A stretch of DNA of 64,000 nt from Candidatus Thiodiazotropha endoloripes (GTDB taxonomy: Bacteria; Pseudomonadota; Gammaproteobacteria; Chromatiales; Chromatiaceae), in the NCBI RefSeq assembly GCF_001708965.1, contig NZ_LVJW01000003.1:558001-622000 (forward strand). The letters are read 5' to 3'. Of this stretch, positions 48,232 through 60,986 are shown piece by piece. A program made the translations under genes and the position numbers. Below the pieces are notes generated by a model. That model saw only the letters and a program-made list of their open reading frames with translations, was not told the DNA's origin and searched no databases. Every line of letters starts with the position of its first letter. The first letter of the stretch is position 1.

Positions 48232-48409
48232 ACAACCGGTCGATGGCTGCCAATCCCTCTTGCACCACTTCGTCCAGCTCTTCCGGGTCATCTTCATGCT
48301 CATAGGCCAGCATCGAATAGACCGAAAGGGATTTCAGTGCCAAAGCGATTTTTTCAACATCGGGTAGATTGAGTTCAACCCCGTCTCTCAGTCTGCAATC
48401 CTCACTCAT
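48221..48409 (-). CDS. Small hypothetical protein (62 aa)
   Basis: The frame starts MSEDCRLRDGVELNLPDVEK and continues with a helical, acidic stretch (LAYEHEDDPEELDEVVQEG) ending AAIDRLFNC. AAGAGGG lies upstream as a ribosome-binding site. No family is recognised; its strong acidic-helix character and standalone promoter region favour a real gene. Confidence 0.5.
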   Translation of the reverse strand: MSEDCRLRDGVELNLPDVEKIALALKSLSVYSMLAYEHEDDPEELDEVVQEGLAAIDRLFNC

Positions 48410-48565
48410 GGTCAAAACCCTCTTACTGCCATGGATTTATAGAGTGGGATGGTCAGCCAGGATCGGCAGGCTGTCAAAAAAGAAGTGTGGTTCTTTGATC
48501 TGAATCAATATCGCCTGACCAGTGTGGCCGAGGTTTTTTCCAGTCTGTACAGGCTTCTGCTCGAC

Positions 48566-50245
48566 TTACAGGGTCTGCTCGGTGACATCCACGTAGAGCT
48601 TGATCCGTTGGCCGGGTTGTAGATATTTGCCCTTGATGGTGTTCCAGCGCTTCAGGTCCGCAACCGAGACTTTGAATCTCTGAGCGATTCTGGAGAGGGA
48701 GTCTCCCCGTCTGACCTTGTAGTGCAGTCGGCTCTGGGTACCGCTGGGTTGCAGATCCAGCAAAGAGGTGCTGGTCTGGCTGCGGGCGGTCCAGATGACC
48801 AGGGTCTGACCTGTCTTAAGTGGGTCGCCGGGAGCCATGCCGTTCCAGGCTGCAAGCTTTTTGTAACTCACGTTATGCGCTCTGGCGATGGTCCAGAGGC
48901 TGTCTCCGGATTGAACCCGGTAGTGCTTCTTGACCCCATTTCTGGAGCGGTTTTGAATGGCCGCCTTGCGCTGCTCCTGGGCATAGACATAGTGGTCGAT
49001 CTTTTTACTCGATACCGGAATCAGCAGGTGTTTGCCGGCGCGAATCTTATTGCCTCGCAGTTTGTTGACCTGTCTGATGAGCTTGGCCGTGGTGCCGTGT
49101 CGACTGGCAATCACGCTCAGTGAGTCACCGGATTTGATCTTGTAGCGTTTCCAGGTGAGCCGCTTCTCCTGGGGTAGGGCGGCGAGCTTCTGTTTGAACG
49201 GTTCAACCCGGTCGAGAGGCAGGGTCAGCTTATGTGGGCCGTCTGGATCGGTGGCCCAGCGGTTGAAGCCTGCATTCAGCAGATAGAGCTCCTGGATGGG
49301 GAGCTCCGCCATCTCGGCGGCCAGTGCCAGATCGAGCTGGGATTTGATATCCACCGTGGCGAAGTAGGCCTCGTCGGCGATCGGATCCAGTGGCATGCCG
49401 TAGGCTTCCGCATCCTTGAAGATCTTCGCCAGTGCGAGCAGGCGAGGCACATAGGCGCTGGTTTCATCGGGCAGCTTCAGAGACCAGTAGTCGGTCGGCT
49501 TAGCCTTTTTACGGTTGCGCTTGATGGCGCTGCGTACGGTGCCGGCACCGGAGTTATAGGCTGCCAGGGCCAGCTCCCAGTCGCCATCGAACTGTTTATT
49601 GAGACGCTGCAGATAGTCGAGTGCGGCACGGGTTGAGCTGACAACATCCCGGCGTCCGTCATACCACCAGTTCTGTTTCAAGCCGAAATAGCGCCCGGTG
49701 GAGGGGATGAATTGCCAGATGCCGGCAGCACGGCCAGGGGAGTAGGCAAACGGTTGAAACGCGCTCTCAACGGCTGGTAACAGGGCGATCTCCGCCGGAA
49801 TATCCCGTTTGTCGATCTCTTCTAGGATGAAAAACAGAAACGGGGCGGCCCGCTCCTGGATACGCTGCAGGTATTTCGGGTGTTTCTGATACCAGCTCAG
49901 CTCCTTGCCGATACGGCTGTTGCTGGGGATGGTAAGGGCAAAATTCTGTCGCATTCTGTCCCAGGCGTGCGCTGGAGTCGGGTCGGGCAGAGAGGCAACC
50001 ACTTCGGAGAGCTGTTCGGCCAAATCCGGCATCGACTCGGGAATTACCTTCTCACTGCCGGTCAGGGGTTGGATCTGCACGGTTTCAGTGGAGAGGTTGT
50101 CCAGTGGAACTTCGGTCAGGGCCGACTCCTCAGCAACGTTCGGCAGAGACTGACAGGCCGCCAACAGACAGGTGAATATCAGATTCATTGCGAGCAGGTA
50201 GGGCTTGCTGAGAAGTGTTGCCGAGCTGTTAAGTGACTTTGACAT
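48566..50245 (-). CDS. mltD: Membrane-bound lytic murein transglycosylase D with LysM repeats
   Basis: The 559-residue lipoprotein (lipobox LLAAC) has an SLT goose-type lysozyme domain (~100-260: ALLPAVESAFQPFAYSPGRA with the catalytic Glu, GIWQFIPSTGRYFGL, ALAAYNSGAGTV) and three C-terminal LysM repeats (YKIKSGDSLSVIA, YRVQSGDSLWTIA, YKVRRGDSLSRIA) that bind peptidoglycan. It cleaves glycan strands to 1,6-anhydro ends. The frame extends to 50491, but ATG at 50245 starts the signal peptide. In E. coli gloB lies just upstream on the same strand; it is absent here. Confidence 0.94.
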   Translation of the reverse strand: MSKSLNSSATLLSKPYLLAMNLIFTCLLAACQSLPNVAEESALTEVPLDNLSTETVQIQPLTGSEKVIPESMPDLAEQLSEVVASLPDPTPAHAWDRMRQNFALTIPSNSRIGKELSWYQKHPKYLQRIQERAAPFLFFILEEIDKRDIPAEIALLPAVESAFQPFAYSPGRAAGIWQFIPSTGRYFGLKQNWWYDGRRDVVSSTRAALDYLQRLNKQFDGDWELALAAYNSGAGTVRSAIKRNRKKAKPTDYWSLKLPDETSAYVPRLLALAKIFKDAEAYGMPLDPIADEAYFATVDIKSQLDLALAAEMAELPIQELYLLNAGFNRWATDPDGPHKLTLPLDRVEPFKQKLAALPQEKRLTWKRYKIKSGDSLSVIASRHGTTAKLIRQVNKLRGNKIRAGKHLLIPVSSKKIDHYVYAQEQRKAAIQNRSRNGVKKHYRVQSGDSLWTIARAHNVSYKKLAAWNGMAPGDPLKTGQTLVIWTARSQTSTSLLDLQPSGTQSRLHYKVRRGDSLSRIAQRFKVSVADLKRWNTIKGKYLQPGQRIKLYVDVTEQTL

Positions 50246-50677
50246 ACCGAATACTGAAAGAAAATGTAACCAAAGCCGTGTATGATTTCCATGTGGTGAA
50301 CTCCTGACAAACGGCCGCATATTGCAATCTGTGATCGTTTCGGCCTCGTTTCGCGTGGCAACACATATCACTGGGCGGGGCTGCTCGGTTGCACAGCAAA
50401 TCCTTGATTTGCTTAGTGATGGTCCGCTGGCCCACTGTCTCAATCCAGGCGCAGCCATGAACCCTCTTGTGCCTGACAACCGCCGGGACATCGGTTAGCA
50501 ATATGAGACGCTACACCTGAATCCTGCACAAACCAGGGCCGCTCATTCGCCTCTTTGTGGTGTCATACTGATAGACAATCGGGTCGGATGCCACAACAGC
50601 AGGTTTAAGAGCGGCGCTCAAAAAGAAACACAGATTACCTGACAGTAGTGTCGGTAGCAAAGCCGATAGCTTGACAG
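50246..50677. other. Gene-free interval between mltD and the methyltransferase
   Basis: 432 bases. E. coli carries gloB here, but no metallo-beta-lactamase motif (THxHxD) is visible on either strand, so no remnant of gloB is recognisable. A 90-codon minus-strand frame (50229-50501) has no protein character. Confidence 0.5.
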
Positions 50678-51439
50678 ATGAGAGAATACAGGCGGCTAAA
50701 ACTGCGATCTTGCCAACAGAATCACATTCAGGAGTGGTTCGGTACCCCTCTTGGAGCGAATCTTGTCGCCCAGGAACGGATCCCGCTTGAGCGCCATCTC
50801 TCAGCCATTTTCGGCTACCATCTGGTGCAGATCGGTCATCAGGGGGTGAGTGAGGAGCTGCTGCAAGTCAGTCCAGCCCGAAACCGGCTGGTGATGGGGA
50901 TCGGCAACTCCGGGCAGCCGGGTAAACTACAGGCTGATCCGAGTCATCTGCCGTTTGCCACCGACAGTGTGGATGGGGTGCTGTTGCCCCACACCCTCGA
51001 TTTTTCTCTCGATCCCCACCAGGTGTTACGCGAAGTAGAGCGGGTTCTGATACCCGAGGGGAAGCTGTTACTGAGTGGTTTCAATCCCTGGAGTCTGTGG
51101 GGTGGGGTGAGGTTGCTGCGCATGCGCTCTTCCACGCCTCCCTGGTGTGGCCACTTTTTCAGCAGCCGGCGGGTACTGGATTGGCTGGCACTGCTGGGCT
51201 TCGATCTGCTGGAGATCCAGTATCTGAACTACCGGCCACCGATTCAAAGCCTGGGTGTGATGCAGAAGTTGCAGTTTATGGAGCAGTTCGGTGACAAGGT
51301 CTATCCGAATTTTGGTGGTGTGTATATCATACTGGCGGTGAAGCGAGTGGTGACGATCACCCCGATCCGGCCGAAATGGTCGGTGAAGAAGCGGGTTATT
51401 CCCACCGCAGCTGAACCCACAATCAGAAACGGTACCTGA
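50678..51439 (+). CDS. SAM-dependent methyltransferase (YafS-like)
   Basis: The 253-residue protein has a degenerate methyltransferase fold: [20 protein letters not shown] as the SAM-binding region, [20 protein letters not shown], then [20 protein letters not shown]. The position before rnhA and beside mltD corresponds to yafS in E. coli. The glycine loop GIGNSGQ departs from the usual GxGxG, so SAM binding is likely but substrate is unknown. rnhA starts 32 bases downstream. Confidence 0.82.
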   Translation: MREYRRLKLRSCQQNHIQEWFGTPLGANLVAQERIPLERHLSAIFGYHLVQIGHQGVSEELLQVSPARNRLVMGIGNSGQPGKLQADPSHLPFATDSVDGVLLPHTLDFSLDPHQVLREVERVLIPEGKLLLSGFNPWSLWGGVRLLRMRSSTPPWCGHFFSSRRVLDWLALLGFDLLEIQYLNYRPPIQSLGVMQKLQFMEQFGDKVYPNFGGVYIILAVKRVVTITPIRPKWSVKKRVIPTAAEPTIRNGT

Positions 51440-51471
51440 GTTACACCTACCATGGATTGCAGCAGAATTCG

Positions 51472-51906
51472 ATGACACAGCATGTAGAACTCTTTACGGA
51501 TGGCGCCTGCAAGGGCAATCCCGGGCCTGGTGGCTGGGGGGCAGTATTGCGCTATGGGGATCATGAGAAACAACTCTTTGGGGGCGAGGCCAGCACCACC
51601 AATAATCGCATGGAGTTGTTGGCGGTCATCAAGGGATTACAGCAGCTGAAAAGAGCCAGTCGTGTCGCTGTGACCACCGATTCCCAATATGTCAAAAATG
51701 GCATTACCCAATGGATTCATAACTGGAAAAAGAATGGCTGGAAGACGGCCGCCAGGAAGGCGGTGAAAAATGCCGATCTGTGGCAGAGCCTCGACTGCGA
51801 GGTTAAAAAACACCAGGTGGATTGGCACTGGGTGAAAGGGCATGCGGGGCATCCCGGTAATGAGTTGGCGGACCAGCTGGCCAACAAGGGTATCCAGGAG
51901 CTGTAG
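51472..51906 (+). CDS. rnhA: Ribonuclease HI
   Basis: RNase HI (144 residues) removes RNA from RNA-DNA hybrids. The acidic active site is visible in [10 protein letters not shown] (Asp), [15 protein letters not shown] (Glu), [11 protein letters not shown] (Asp) and [15 protein letters not shown] (His and Asp). The basic protrusion [20 protein letters not shown] is typical of the E. coli type. The TTG at 51457 is in frame, but ATG at 51472 is better. dnaQ starts 2 bases after its stop. Confidence 0.96.
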   Translation: MTQHVELFTDGACKGNPGPGGWGAVLRYGDHEKQLFGGEASTTNNRMELLAVIKGLQQLKRASRVAVTTDSQYVKNGITQWIHNWKKNGWKTAARKAVKNADLWQSLDCEVKKHQVDWHWVKGHAGHPGNELADQLANKGIQEL

Positions 51907-51907
51907 G

Positions 51908-52615
51908 ATGATGCGTCAGATCGTGCTCGATACTGAAACCACAGGTCTGGAGCCTGAACAGGGCCACAGGATCATTGAGATCGGCTGTGTCGAGCTGGTC
52001 GACAGGCGGCTGACCGGTAACAATTTTCATCAGTTTCTCCAGCCGGAGCGGGAGATCGATGCCGGAGCTATCGAGGTGCATGGCATCACCAATGAGTTTC
52101 TTGCCGATAAGCCCAGATTTTGTGATGTGGCCCAGGATTTCGTGGAGTATGTACGTGGTGCCGAGCTGATCATCCACAACGCCCCGTTTGACGTGGGATT
52201 CCTCGATCATGAGTTGAAACTGATGGAGAATCCCCAGCGTATCGACACGCTTAGCGCGGTTACCGATACACTGGTGATGGCAAAGAAGATGCATCCGGGG
52301 CAGAGGAACAGCCTCGATGCCCTGTGTAAACGCTACGATATCGACAACTCTCATCGTGAGCTTCATGGAGCACTACTCGATGCGGAGATTCTGGCGGATG
52401 TCTATCTGATGATGACCGGCGGCCAGGCGGCACTGGTGTTGGATGATCAGCTCGGACAGCAGGGTGGCGATGAGAATGCGGCCGACAATATCCGTCGTCT
52501 GGCTGCCGACCGTCCACCCCTGAAGGTGATCCTGGCGGATGAGTCCGAGCTGGAAGCCCATCAGCGGCAGCTTGAAGCGATGGGTGAGGCCTGTATCTGG
52601 CACAAACAGCCGTAG
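51908..52615 (+). CDS. dnaQ: DNA polymerase III epsilon subunit, proofreading exonuclease
   Basis: DnaQ (235 residues) shows Exo I VLDTETTGLEPEQGHRIIEI, Exo II HNAPFDVGFLDHEL and Exo III HGALLDAEILADVYLMM, the DEDDh active site. It proofreads for the replicative polymerase. A C-terminal segment (~185-235) would bind the alpha subunit. ATGs at 51908 and 51911 are both possible; the frame upstream inside rnhA is not used. rnhA and dnaQ are in the same direction here, whereas they are divergent in E. coli. Confidence 0.95.
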   Translation: MMRQIVLDTETTGLEPEQGHRIIEIGCVELVDRRLTGNNFHQFLQPEREIDAGAIEVHGITNEFLADKPRFCDVAQDFVEYVRGAELIIHNAPFDVGFLDHELKLMENPQRIDTLSAVTDTLVMAKKMHPGQRNSLDALCKRYDIDNSHRELHGALLDAEILADVYLMMTGGQAALVLDDQLGQQGGDENAADNIRRLAADRPPLKVILADESELEAHQRQLEAMGEACIWHKQP

Positions 52616-52636
52616 CGGTCGAATCGGAGAAAAGAC

Positions 52637-52674
52637 CCTAGGGCCTATTAGATTTAGTGTTAACAGGCCCTAAG
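52637..52674. repeat. Dispersed motif copy forming a hairpin between dnaQ and fnr
   Basis: CCTAGGGCCT (52637-52646) pairs with AGGCCCTAAG (52665-52674) around a loop containing GTGTTAAC. This is the copy where both halves of the palindromic motif are visible. It lies between the convergent dnaQ and fnr stops and may terminate both. Confidence 0.65.
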
Positions 52675-53433
52675 TCAGCCCCTTGATTGACTCGATTTGG
52701 CGCTGTCGCTGCCCTGCACGATGTCGTAGAGTCTGGGTATGTCGAGCAACTGAACATGTTTGCGTTCCACCCTCAGCAGGTTTTCATCCTGAAAACGGGT
52801 AAAAAGCCGGCTGACTGTTTCAACGGCCAGGCCAAGATAGTTACCGATTTCATGACGGGACATACTGAGAAAGAAGTCGCTGGCTGAAAACCCCCGTTGT
52901 TTGAATCGCTCCGAGAAACTGAGCAGAAAGGTGGCCAGGCGCTCTTCGGCACTCTTTTTACCCAGCAGGGTCAGCATTTCCGTATCCTGGCCGATCTCGC
53001 GGCTCAGCAGGCGGTACATCTGATGCTGCAGGCTGGGCATGATGGCGCTCAGAGACTCCAACTGGGAGAATGGGATCTCGCACACCGCAGTGGTCTCAAG
53101 GGCAATCGCCGAGCAGGTGTGGCAATCATCCTGAATGGCATCCAGGCCGATCAGCTCACCCGGAAGGTGGAAGCCCAGTACCTGTTCTCCGCCATCTTCG
53201 TTGGGACTGTAGGTTTTTACCGAGCCGCTGGTGATGACCCGCAGGCTATGGAACTTATCACCGCCACGGTATAGATGATCCCCACGATGGTAGGGTCGGC
53301 CCCGTTTGATGATGCAGTCAAGGCGCTCCACGTCATCCGGTGTCAATCCCATCGGTAGACAGAGGGTGGCCAGACTGCAGTTCTTGCAGGCTACCTTGAT
53401 ATTTTCAAATGAGACAACTTTTCTGCTAGTCAA
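52675..53433 (-). CDS. fnr: Fumarate/nitrate reduction regulator FNR (oxygen-sensing Fe-S regulator)
   Basis: The 252-residue regulator has a cNMP-fold sensor domain and a C-terminal helix-turn-helix (HEIGNYLGLAVETVSRLFTR). The [4Fe-4S] ligands are Cys16, Cys19 and Cys25 (ACKNCSLATLC) and Cys118 (TAVCEIPF), the spacing of E. coli FNR. Without oxygen it activates anaerobic genes. TTG at 53433 has GGAG 7 bases upstream and gives the family length (250); the ORF extends to 53469 with weaker starts. The recognition helix ETVSR matches the TTGAT specificity, and an exact FNR box lies 273 bases upstream. Confidence 0.95.
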   Translation of the reverse strand: MTSRKVVSFENIKVACKNCSLATLCLPMGLTPDDVERLDCIIKRGRPYHRGDHLYRGGDKFHSLRVITSGSVKTYSPNEDGGEQVLGFHLPGELIGLDAIQDDCHTCSAIALETTAVCEIPFSQLESLSAIMPSLQHQMYRLLSREIGQDTEMLTLLGKKSAEERLATFLLSFSERFKQRGFSASDFFLSMSRHEIGNYLGLAVETVSRLFTRFQDENLLRVERKHVQLLDIPRLYDIVQGSDSAKSSQSRG

Positions 53434-53705
53434 GTAATCGCTCCAGCATGCGGGGTGCTTTGATATCAACGCCTGGTAAAGACGGTTTTCGCGTCAGGGG
53501 TATCATTTCCTTTCCGAGATGACCTCAATTTCCTCAATGGCGTTACAGCTCCCAGAGGTTGATGTTTAAACCGCTGGAGCCACCTCTACCGCATTCCCGG
53601 CAAACAGCCTGTCGGAGCGGATAGCTTGTCTCCCCATCCTACAACCACATCCTTGTCTCTCTACTATTTTGTGAACCAGCACACGGCCTATTTTTCCAGA
53701 AATTC

Positions 53706-53719
53706 TTGATGTTGATCAA
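53706..53719. promoter_or_regulatory. Exact FNR/Anr box TTGATGTTGATCAA
   Basis: TTGAT-N4-ATCAA matches the FNR consensus at all ten fixed bases. It lies 273 bases from the fnr start, between fnr and the end of the sulfur globule gene; no plus-strand gene follows nearby, so autoregulation of fnr is the simplest reading. Confidence 0.75.
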
Positions 53720-53782
53720 GTCGTTTTGGTTTTTTTATTACTTTGGGTCATTGCAGGAGCCGTATCCAGGGCCGTTGGGAGC

Positions 53783-53814
53783 AAAAAAAAGCCGGCCTGA
53801 AGGCCGGCTTTTCT
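53783..53814 (-). terminator. Rho-independent terminator of the sulfur globule gene
   Basis: AGCCGGCCT (53790-53798) and AGGCCGGCT (53801-53809) pair around a 2-base loop (or shorter stem). On the minus strand a TTTTTTTT run follows; on the plus strand TTTT also follows, so it works in both directions. Confidence 0.92.
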
Positions 53815-53828
53815 GCACATGGGTAGGC

Positions 53829-54179
53829 TTATTGAGCCGGTGCAGCTGGTGCAGGTGCTGCAGCTGGAGGCGCAGGATAGCCGTATGGAGCACCGTAAGG
53901 AGCGCCATAAGGAGCACCATAACCGTATGGAGCGCCATAACCATAAGGTCCATAGCCACCATAGTCACGGTAGTAGTTGTTACCCCGGCCATAGCCAGAA
54001 CCGCGGGCATTACCACTCATGCCGAAGCTGAAATCACCGGAGCCATCACCCCAACCATCGCCCCAACCGTCATTGTTCCAGCCGCGGTTACCATAGCCAG
54101 GACCGCCCCACCAGGCAGAGGCACTGGTAGACGCAGCTACAAGAGCAGCGATGCTCAGAACTTTAGCAAATTTAGTCAT
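53829..54179 (-). CDS. Sulfur globule protein (Gly/Tyr/Trp-rich, exported)
   Basis: The 116-residue protein has a signal peptide ending at ASTSASA and a mature part of Gly, Tyr, Trp, Asn and Pro repeats: [36 protein letters not shown] and a [13 protein letters not shown] tail ending in Ala/Pro. The WGDG and DFSF-MSG segments match the sulfur globule envelope proteins of purple sulfur bacteria and sulfur-oxidising symbionts, which coat periplasmic sulfur granules. GAGAGGAAG precedes the ATG. It has its own terminator. It is monocistronic, as expected for a highly expressed structural protein. It marks the organism as a sulfur oxidiser that stores sulfur. Confidence 0.88.
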   Translation of the reverse strand: MTKFAKVLSIAALVAASTSASAWWGGPGYGNRGWNNDGWGDGWGDGSGDFSFGMSGNARGSGYGRGNNYYRDYGGYGPYGYGAPYGYGAPYGAPYGAPYGYPAPPAAAPAPAAPAQ

Positions 54180-56993
<2,814 letters not shown>

Positions 56994-57043
56994 GCCTGAC
57001 CCGTCATCTTCCTGTAAAATGCAGCGGTGACAATAACGTTTAA

Positions 57044-58360
<1,317 letters not shown>

Positions 58361-58535
58361 TCTGACTCACATCCTATCCTCCCTGGTTGGGCAGGGCGTC
58401 ACTGGGTATGCTATAGGTTGTGCTCAGGGCGCCGGGAGTGATCCGGTCCAGGGAGGCATGGTTCTCCGCCACTCTGAATCGGTGAACATTCAGGGCTGCC
58501 CTGAATCCATACACATTCACATCCTTGACTGATCG

Positions 58536-58832
58536 ATGCGCATCATTATTGCCATTTTGGTTGCCTTGCTGCTGTTTCTGCAATATCGCCTCTGGGTGGG
58601 CGAGGGGAGTCTTGCCGAGGTTAATAATCTGAAGGATGAGATTGGTGCCTTACAGCAGGAGCTGATCGGATTGCGTAAACGAAATCATGCCCTGCAGGCC
58701 GAAGTGGAAGATTTGCGCAGTGGCCAGGCCGCCATCGAGGAGCGCGCCCGCAGTGAGCTTGGCATGATTAAAGAGGGGGAGACCTTCTATCAGGTAATCA
58801 CCCCCTCAGGGACTGAGACCAATGAGCGATAG
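58536..58832 (+). CDS. ftsB: Cell division protein FtsB
   Basis: FtsB (98 residues) is a single-pass membrane protein of the divisome, partner of FtsL and FtsQ. It has an N-terminal membrane segment (IIIAILVALLLFLQYRLWVG), then a coiled coil (VNNLKDEIGALQQELIGLRK, NHALQAEVEDLRSG) and the ending RSELGMIKEGETFYQVI. Position between eno and ispD is typical. It overlaps ispD by 11 bases. Confidence 0.94.
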   Translation: MRIIIAILVALLLFLQYRLWVGEGSLAEVNNLKDEIGALQQELIGLRKRNHALQAEVEDLRSGQAAIEERARSELGMIKEGETFYQVITPSGTETNER

Positions 58833-59526
58833 CTGCTGGGCGATAGTACCGGCCGCCGGTGTCGGACGACGCATGGGTGGGGCGGTACCAAAACAGTATC
58901 TGGATCTGTGTGGCCGTAAGATTATCGATCTCACCCTGGAGAGGTTGTTGAATCACCCGCGTATCTCTGGTGTCTGTGTCGCCTTGTCGGCCGAGGATGG
59001 CTACTGGGAAAGCTGTGAACACCATAATCACCCCAATGTGATTCGGGCCACCGGTGGTGCAGAGCGCTACCACTCAGTGTGCAATGCTCTGGCAAGTCTC
59101 GCCGAATTGGCCGATGAGCATGATTGGGTGCTGGTGCATGACGCCGCCCGCCCCTGTCTTTCTGCCGCCGATCTGGACCGCTTGATCGAGACGCTGCAGA
59201 GTCATCCGGTCGGTGGGCTGCTGGGTATCCCGGTCGCTGACACCCTGAAACGGGTCGATGATTTCAACCAAATCGATGCCACAGTCTCCCGGGAGCGTCT
59301 CTGGCGCGCCTTTACCCCTCAGATGTTTCGGCTTGGCCTGTTGAACCGCTGCCTGGAGCAGGCGATTGAGAGTGGCGCAGCTGTTACCGATGAGGCGAGT
59401 GCTGTGGAGCTGTCAGGCCATCGGCCTTTGCTGGTGGAGGGTGACGGCACCAACATCAAAATCACTCATCAACACGATCTGCTGCTGGCCGAGCACTATC
59501 TCAAGCTGGTCAGAGATGAGGAGTGA
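58822..59526 (+). CDS. ispD: 2-C-methyl-D-erythritol 4-phosphate cytidylyltransferase
   Basis: IspD (234 residues) makes CDP-methylerythritol in the non-mevalonate isoprenoid pathway. The CTP-binding start VPAAGVGRRMGGAVPKQYL, the strand WVLVHDAARPCLSAADL, GGLLGIPVADTLKRV and TDEASAVELSGHRPLLVEGD are family marks. It overlaps ftsB. ispF lies downstream but is separated by an opposite-strand gene, unlike E. coli where ispD and ispF overlap. Confidence 0.96.
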   Translation: MSDSCWAIVPAAGVGRRMGGAVPKQYLDLCGRKIIDLTLERLLNHPRISGVCVALSAEDGYWESCEHHNHPNVIRATGGAERYHSVCNALASLAELADEHDWVLVHDAARPCLSAADLDRLIETLQSHPVGGLLGIPVADTLKRVDDFNQIDATVSRERLWRAFTPQMFRLGLLNRCLEQAIESGAAVTDEASAVELSGHRPLLVEGDGTNIKITHQHDLLLAEHYLKLVRDEE

Positions 59527-59531
59527 TCCGT

Positions 59532-60785
59532 TTACAGCGCAAGCAGATCACGCAGTTCACGGATCTGTTCCCGGGCATTTTCAATGATGCCGATCGAATG
59601 TCTGGGGGTAAGTTTGCCCAGCGCCAGTTTATGAAACGCGGGTACCAGGTCGAGACGGGGTAGTCTGGCCATCGCCGGAGTACCGACAAAGGCGTGCAGT
59701 TGGGCGATCACCACCAGATCCACATAGTCCGGTTCGTGACTGATATCCTCCATCCAGTCCTCTGCATGCAGTGCGGACTGAACAAAGTAGTCCGGAAACT
59801 CCCATTTCCGCAATACCATCGCGCCGACTTCGCCTTTCAGATTGTTCAGCACCCGGTCAAGCAGTTCGGGGTTTTCGGCAAGTTCTGGTTTGCTGCGCGC
59901 GGCGCCGATGATGGCCAGCGCACCGATGTCGTGGAGTAGCCCGCAGAGCAGGGCCTGGTCTGTGGCGAGTCCCGGGGTGACATTGGCCAGTTCATGACAG
60001 ATCGGTGCCACATAGCTGACATGTTTCCAGAGTCTCAGCATCCGTTGCTGAAGTATCTTTGAACGGCTTTGAAACAGTTTCCCCAAGGCAAAACTGATCA
60101 CCAGGTTATGGGTCACCGAGCGTCCCAGCCGGGTGACCGCATCGGGTAGGTTGTCGATCGGTTGCTTACCCCGGTAGGCAGCACTGTTGACCACACTGAT
60201 CACCCGGGCAGCCACTGTGGGGTCCGCCTGAACTACATGGGCGATATCTTCGCTATCGGAGTTGCTGTCATTGATCACCTTGGCGATGCGCATGGTGATA
60301 TCCGGCATACTGGGCAGTTCCAGGGAGTTGTTCTGCACCGCTTCATGGAACTCCCAATAGAGTTCATCTTCCGGCCCTTCACTGTCCTGCAACTCGATGG
60401 TGTTGTTCGAGCGTTGATTGACCACCGGCGGCAGCCGTTTGATCGCATCGTAGAGCTCTCGTGGAATACTCAACAGGTCAACTGCGGTCAGACTGTCTAT
60501 GGAGACTTCACTGGGGGTTTTTTCCGCCAGTGCAACCAGGCTGCAGGGTTGATCCGCTTTACAGACGATCTGTTTGCCGTCATTGAAACTGACCCGGACT
60601 TCCCCGGCCATCAGGTAGAAGATCTGCTCGTTCGCCTCGCCGGCTACAGCGATGCGGGTATCCGCGTTGCAATGTTCAATATGAGTTTCAGATAGAACAT
60701 AGTTCTGCACCCGTTTCGGCAGGTGTCTCAGTATCTCGATCTTCTTGACCCTGTTTTGAGTCACTGCGGTTACACGTTGAATCAT
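59532..60785 (-). CDS. HDOD-domain protein with N-terminal cyclic-nucleotide-binding-like domain
   Basis: The 417-residue protein has a cNMP-binding-like beta-barrel (~20-118, EQIFYLMAGEVRVSFNDG, SLVALAEKTPSEV) and an HDOD domain (~150-345, LELPSMPDITMRIAKVI, DPTVAARVISVVNSAAYRG, LLCGLLHDIGALAI, ALHAEDWMEDI). HDOD domains are HD-type signalling modules, usually without phosphodiesterase activity, linked to c-di-GMP or motility signalling. This one is inserted between ispD and ispF. The barrel lacks a clear PRAAT-type cyclic-nucleotide cassette, so ligand binding is uncertain. Confidence 0.88.
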   Translation of the reverse strand: MIQRVTAVTQNRVKKIEILRHLPKRVQNYVLSETHIEHCNADTRIAVAGEANEQIFYLMAGEVRVSFNDGKQIVCKADQPCSLVALAEKTPSEVSIDSLTAVDLLSIPRELYDAIKRLPPVVNQRSNNTIELQDSEGPEDELYWEFHEAVQNNSLELPSMPDITMRIAKVINDSNSDSEDIAHVVQADPTVAARVISVVNSAAYRGKQPIDNLPDAVTRLGRSVTHNLVISFALGKLFQSRSKILQQRMLRLWKHVSYVAPICHELANVTPGLATDQALLCGLLHDIGALAIIGAARSKPELAENPELLDRVLNNLKGEVGAMVLRKWEFPDYFVQSALHAEDWMEDISHEPDYVDLVVIAQLHAFVGTPAMARLPRLDLVPAFHKLALGKLTPRHSIGIIENAREQIRELRDLLAL

Positions 60786-60986
60786 CTACTGGTTGCTCGA
60801 TCTATTTAAATTTAATCCCTGGCGGTTGGCATGAGGCAGAATCGAAATATACCCGATAGGCTGGCAATCCTGCCTGCTCCTGGCGGAGATCTTCAATCGC
60901 CAGGTTAAATGTTGCTACAAAGCGTACAATGCTGTTTATTTATCGACCCGATCGGATAACTCTTAAGCAGCCAGGGTGAAAAAATT

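Larger units (their letters stand above)
53434..53828. other. Gene-free interval upstream of fnr, downstream of sgp
   Basis: 395 bases holding the FNR box (53706-53719) and the sgp terminator (53783-53812). I see no gene. Confidence 0.55.

Noticed and set aside
50229-50501. 90-codon minus-strand frame upstream of mltD, and the longer mltD form
   Set aside because: Residue composition is random and the lipoprotein signal begins at 50245.
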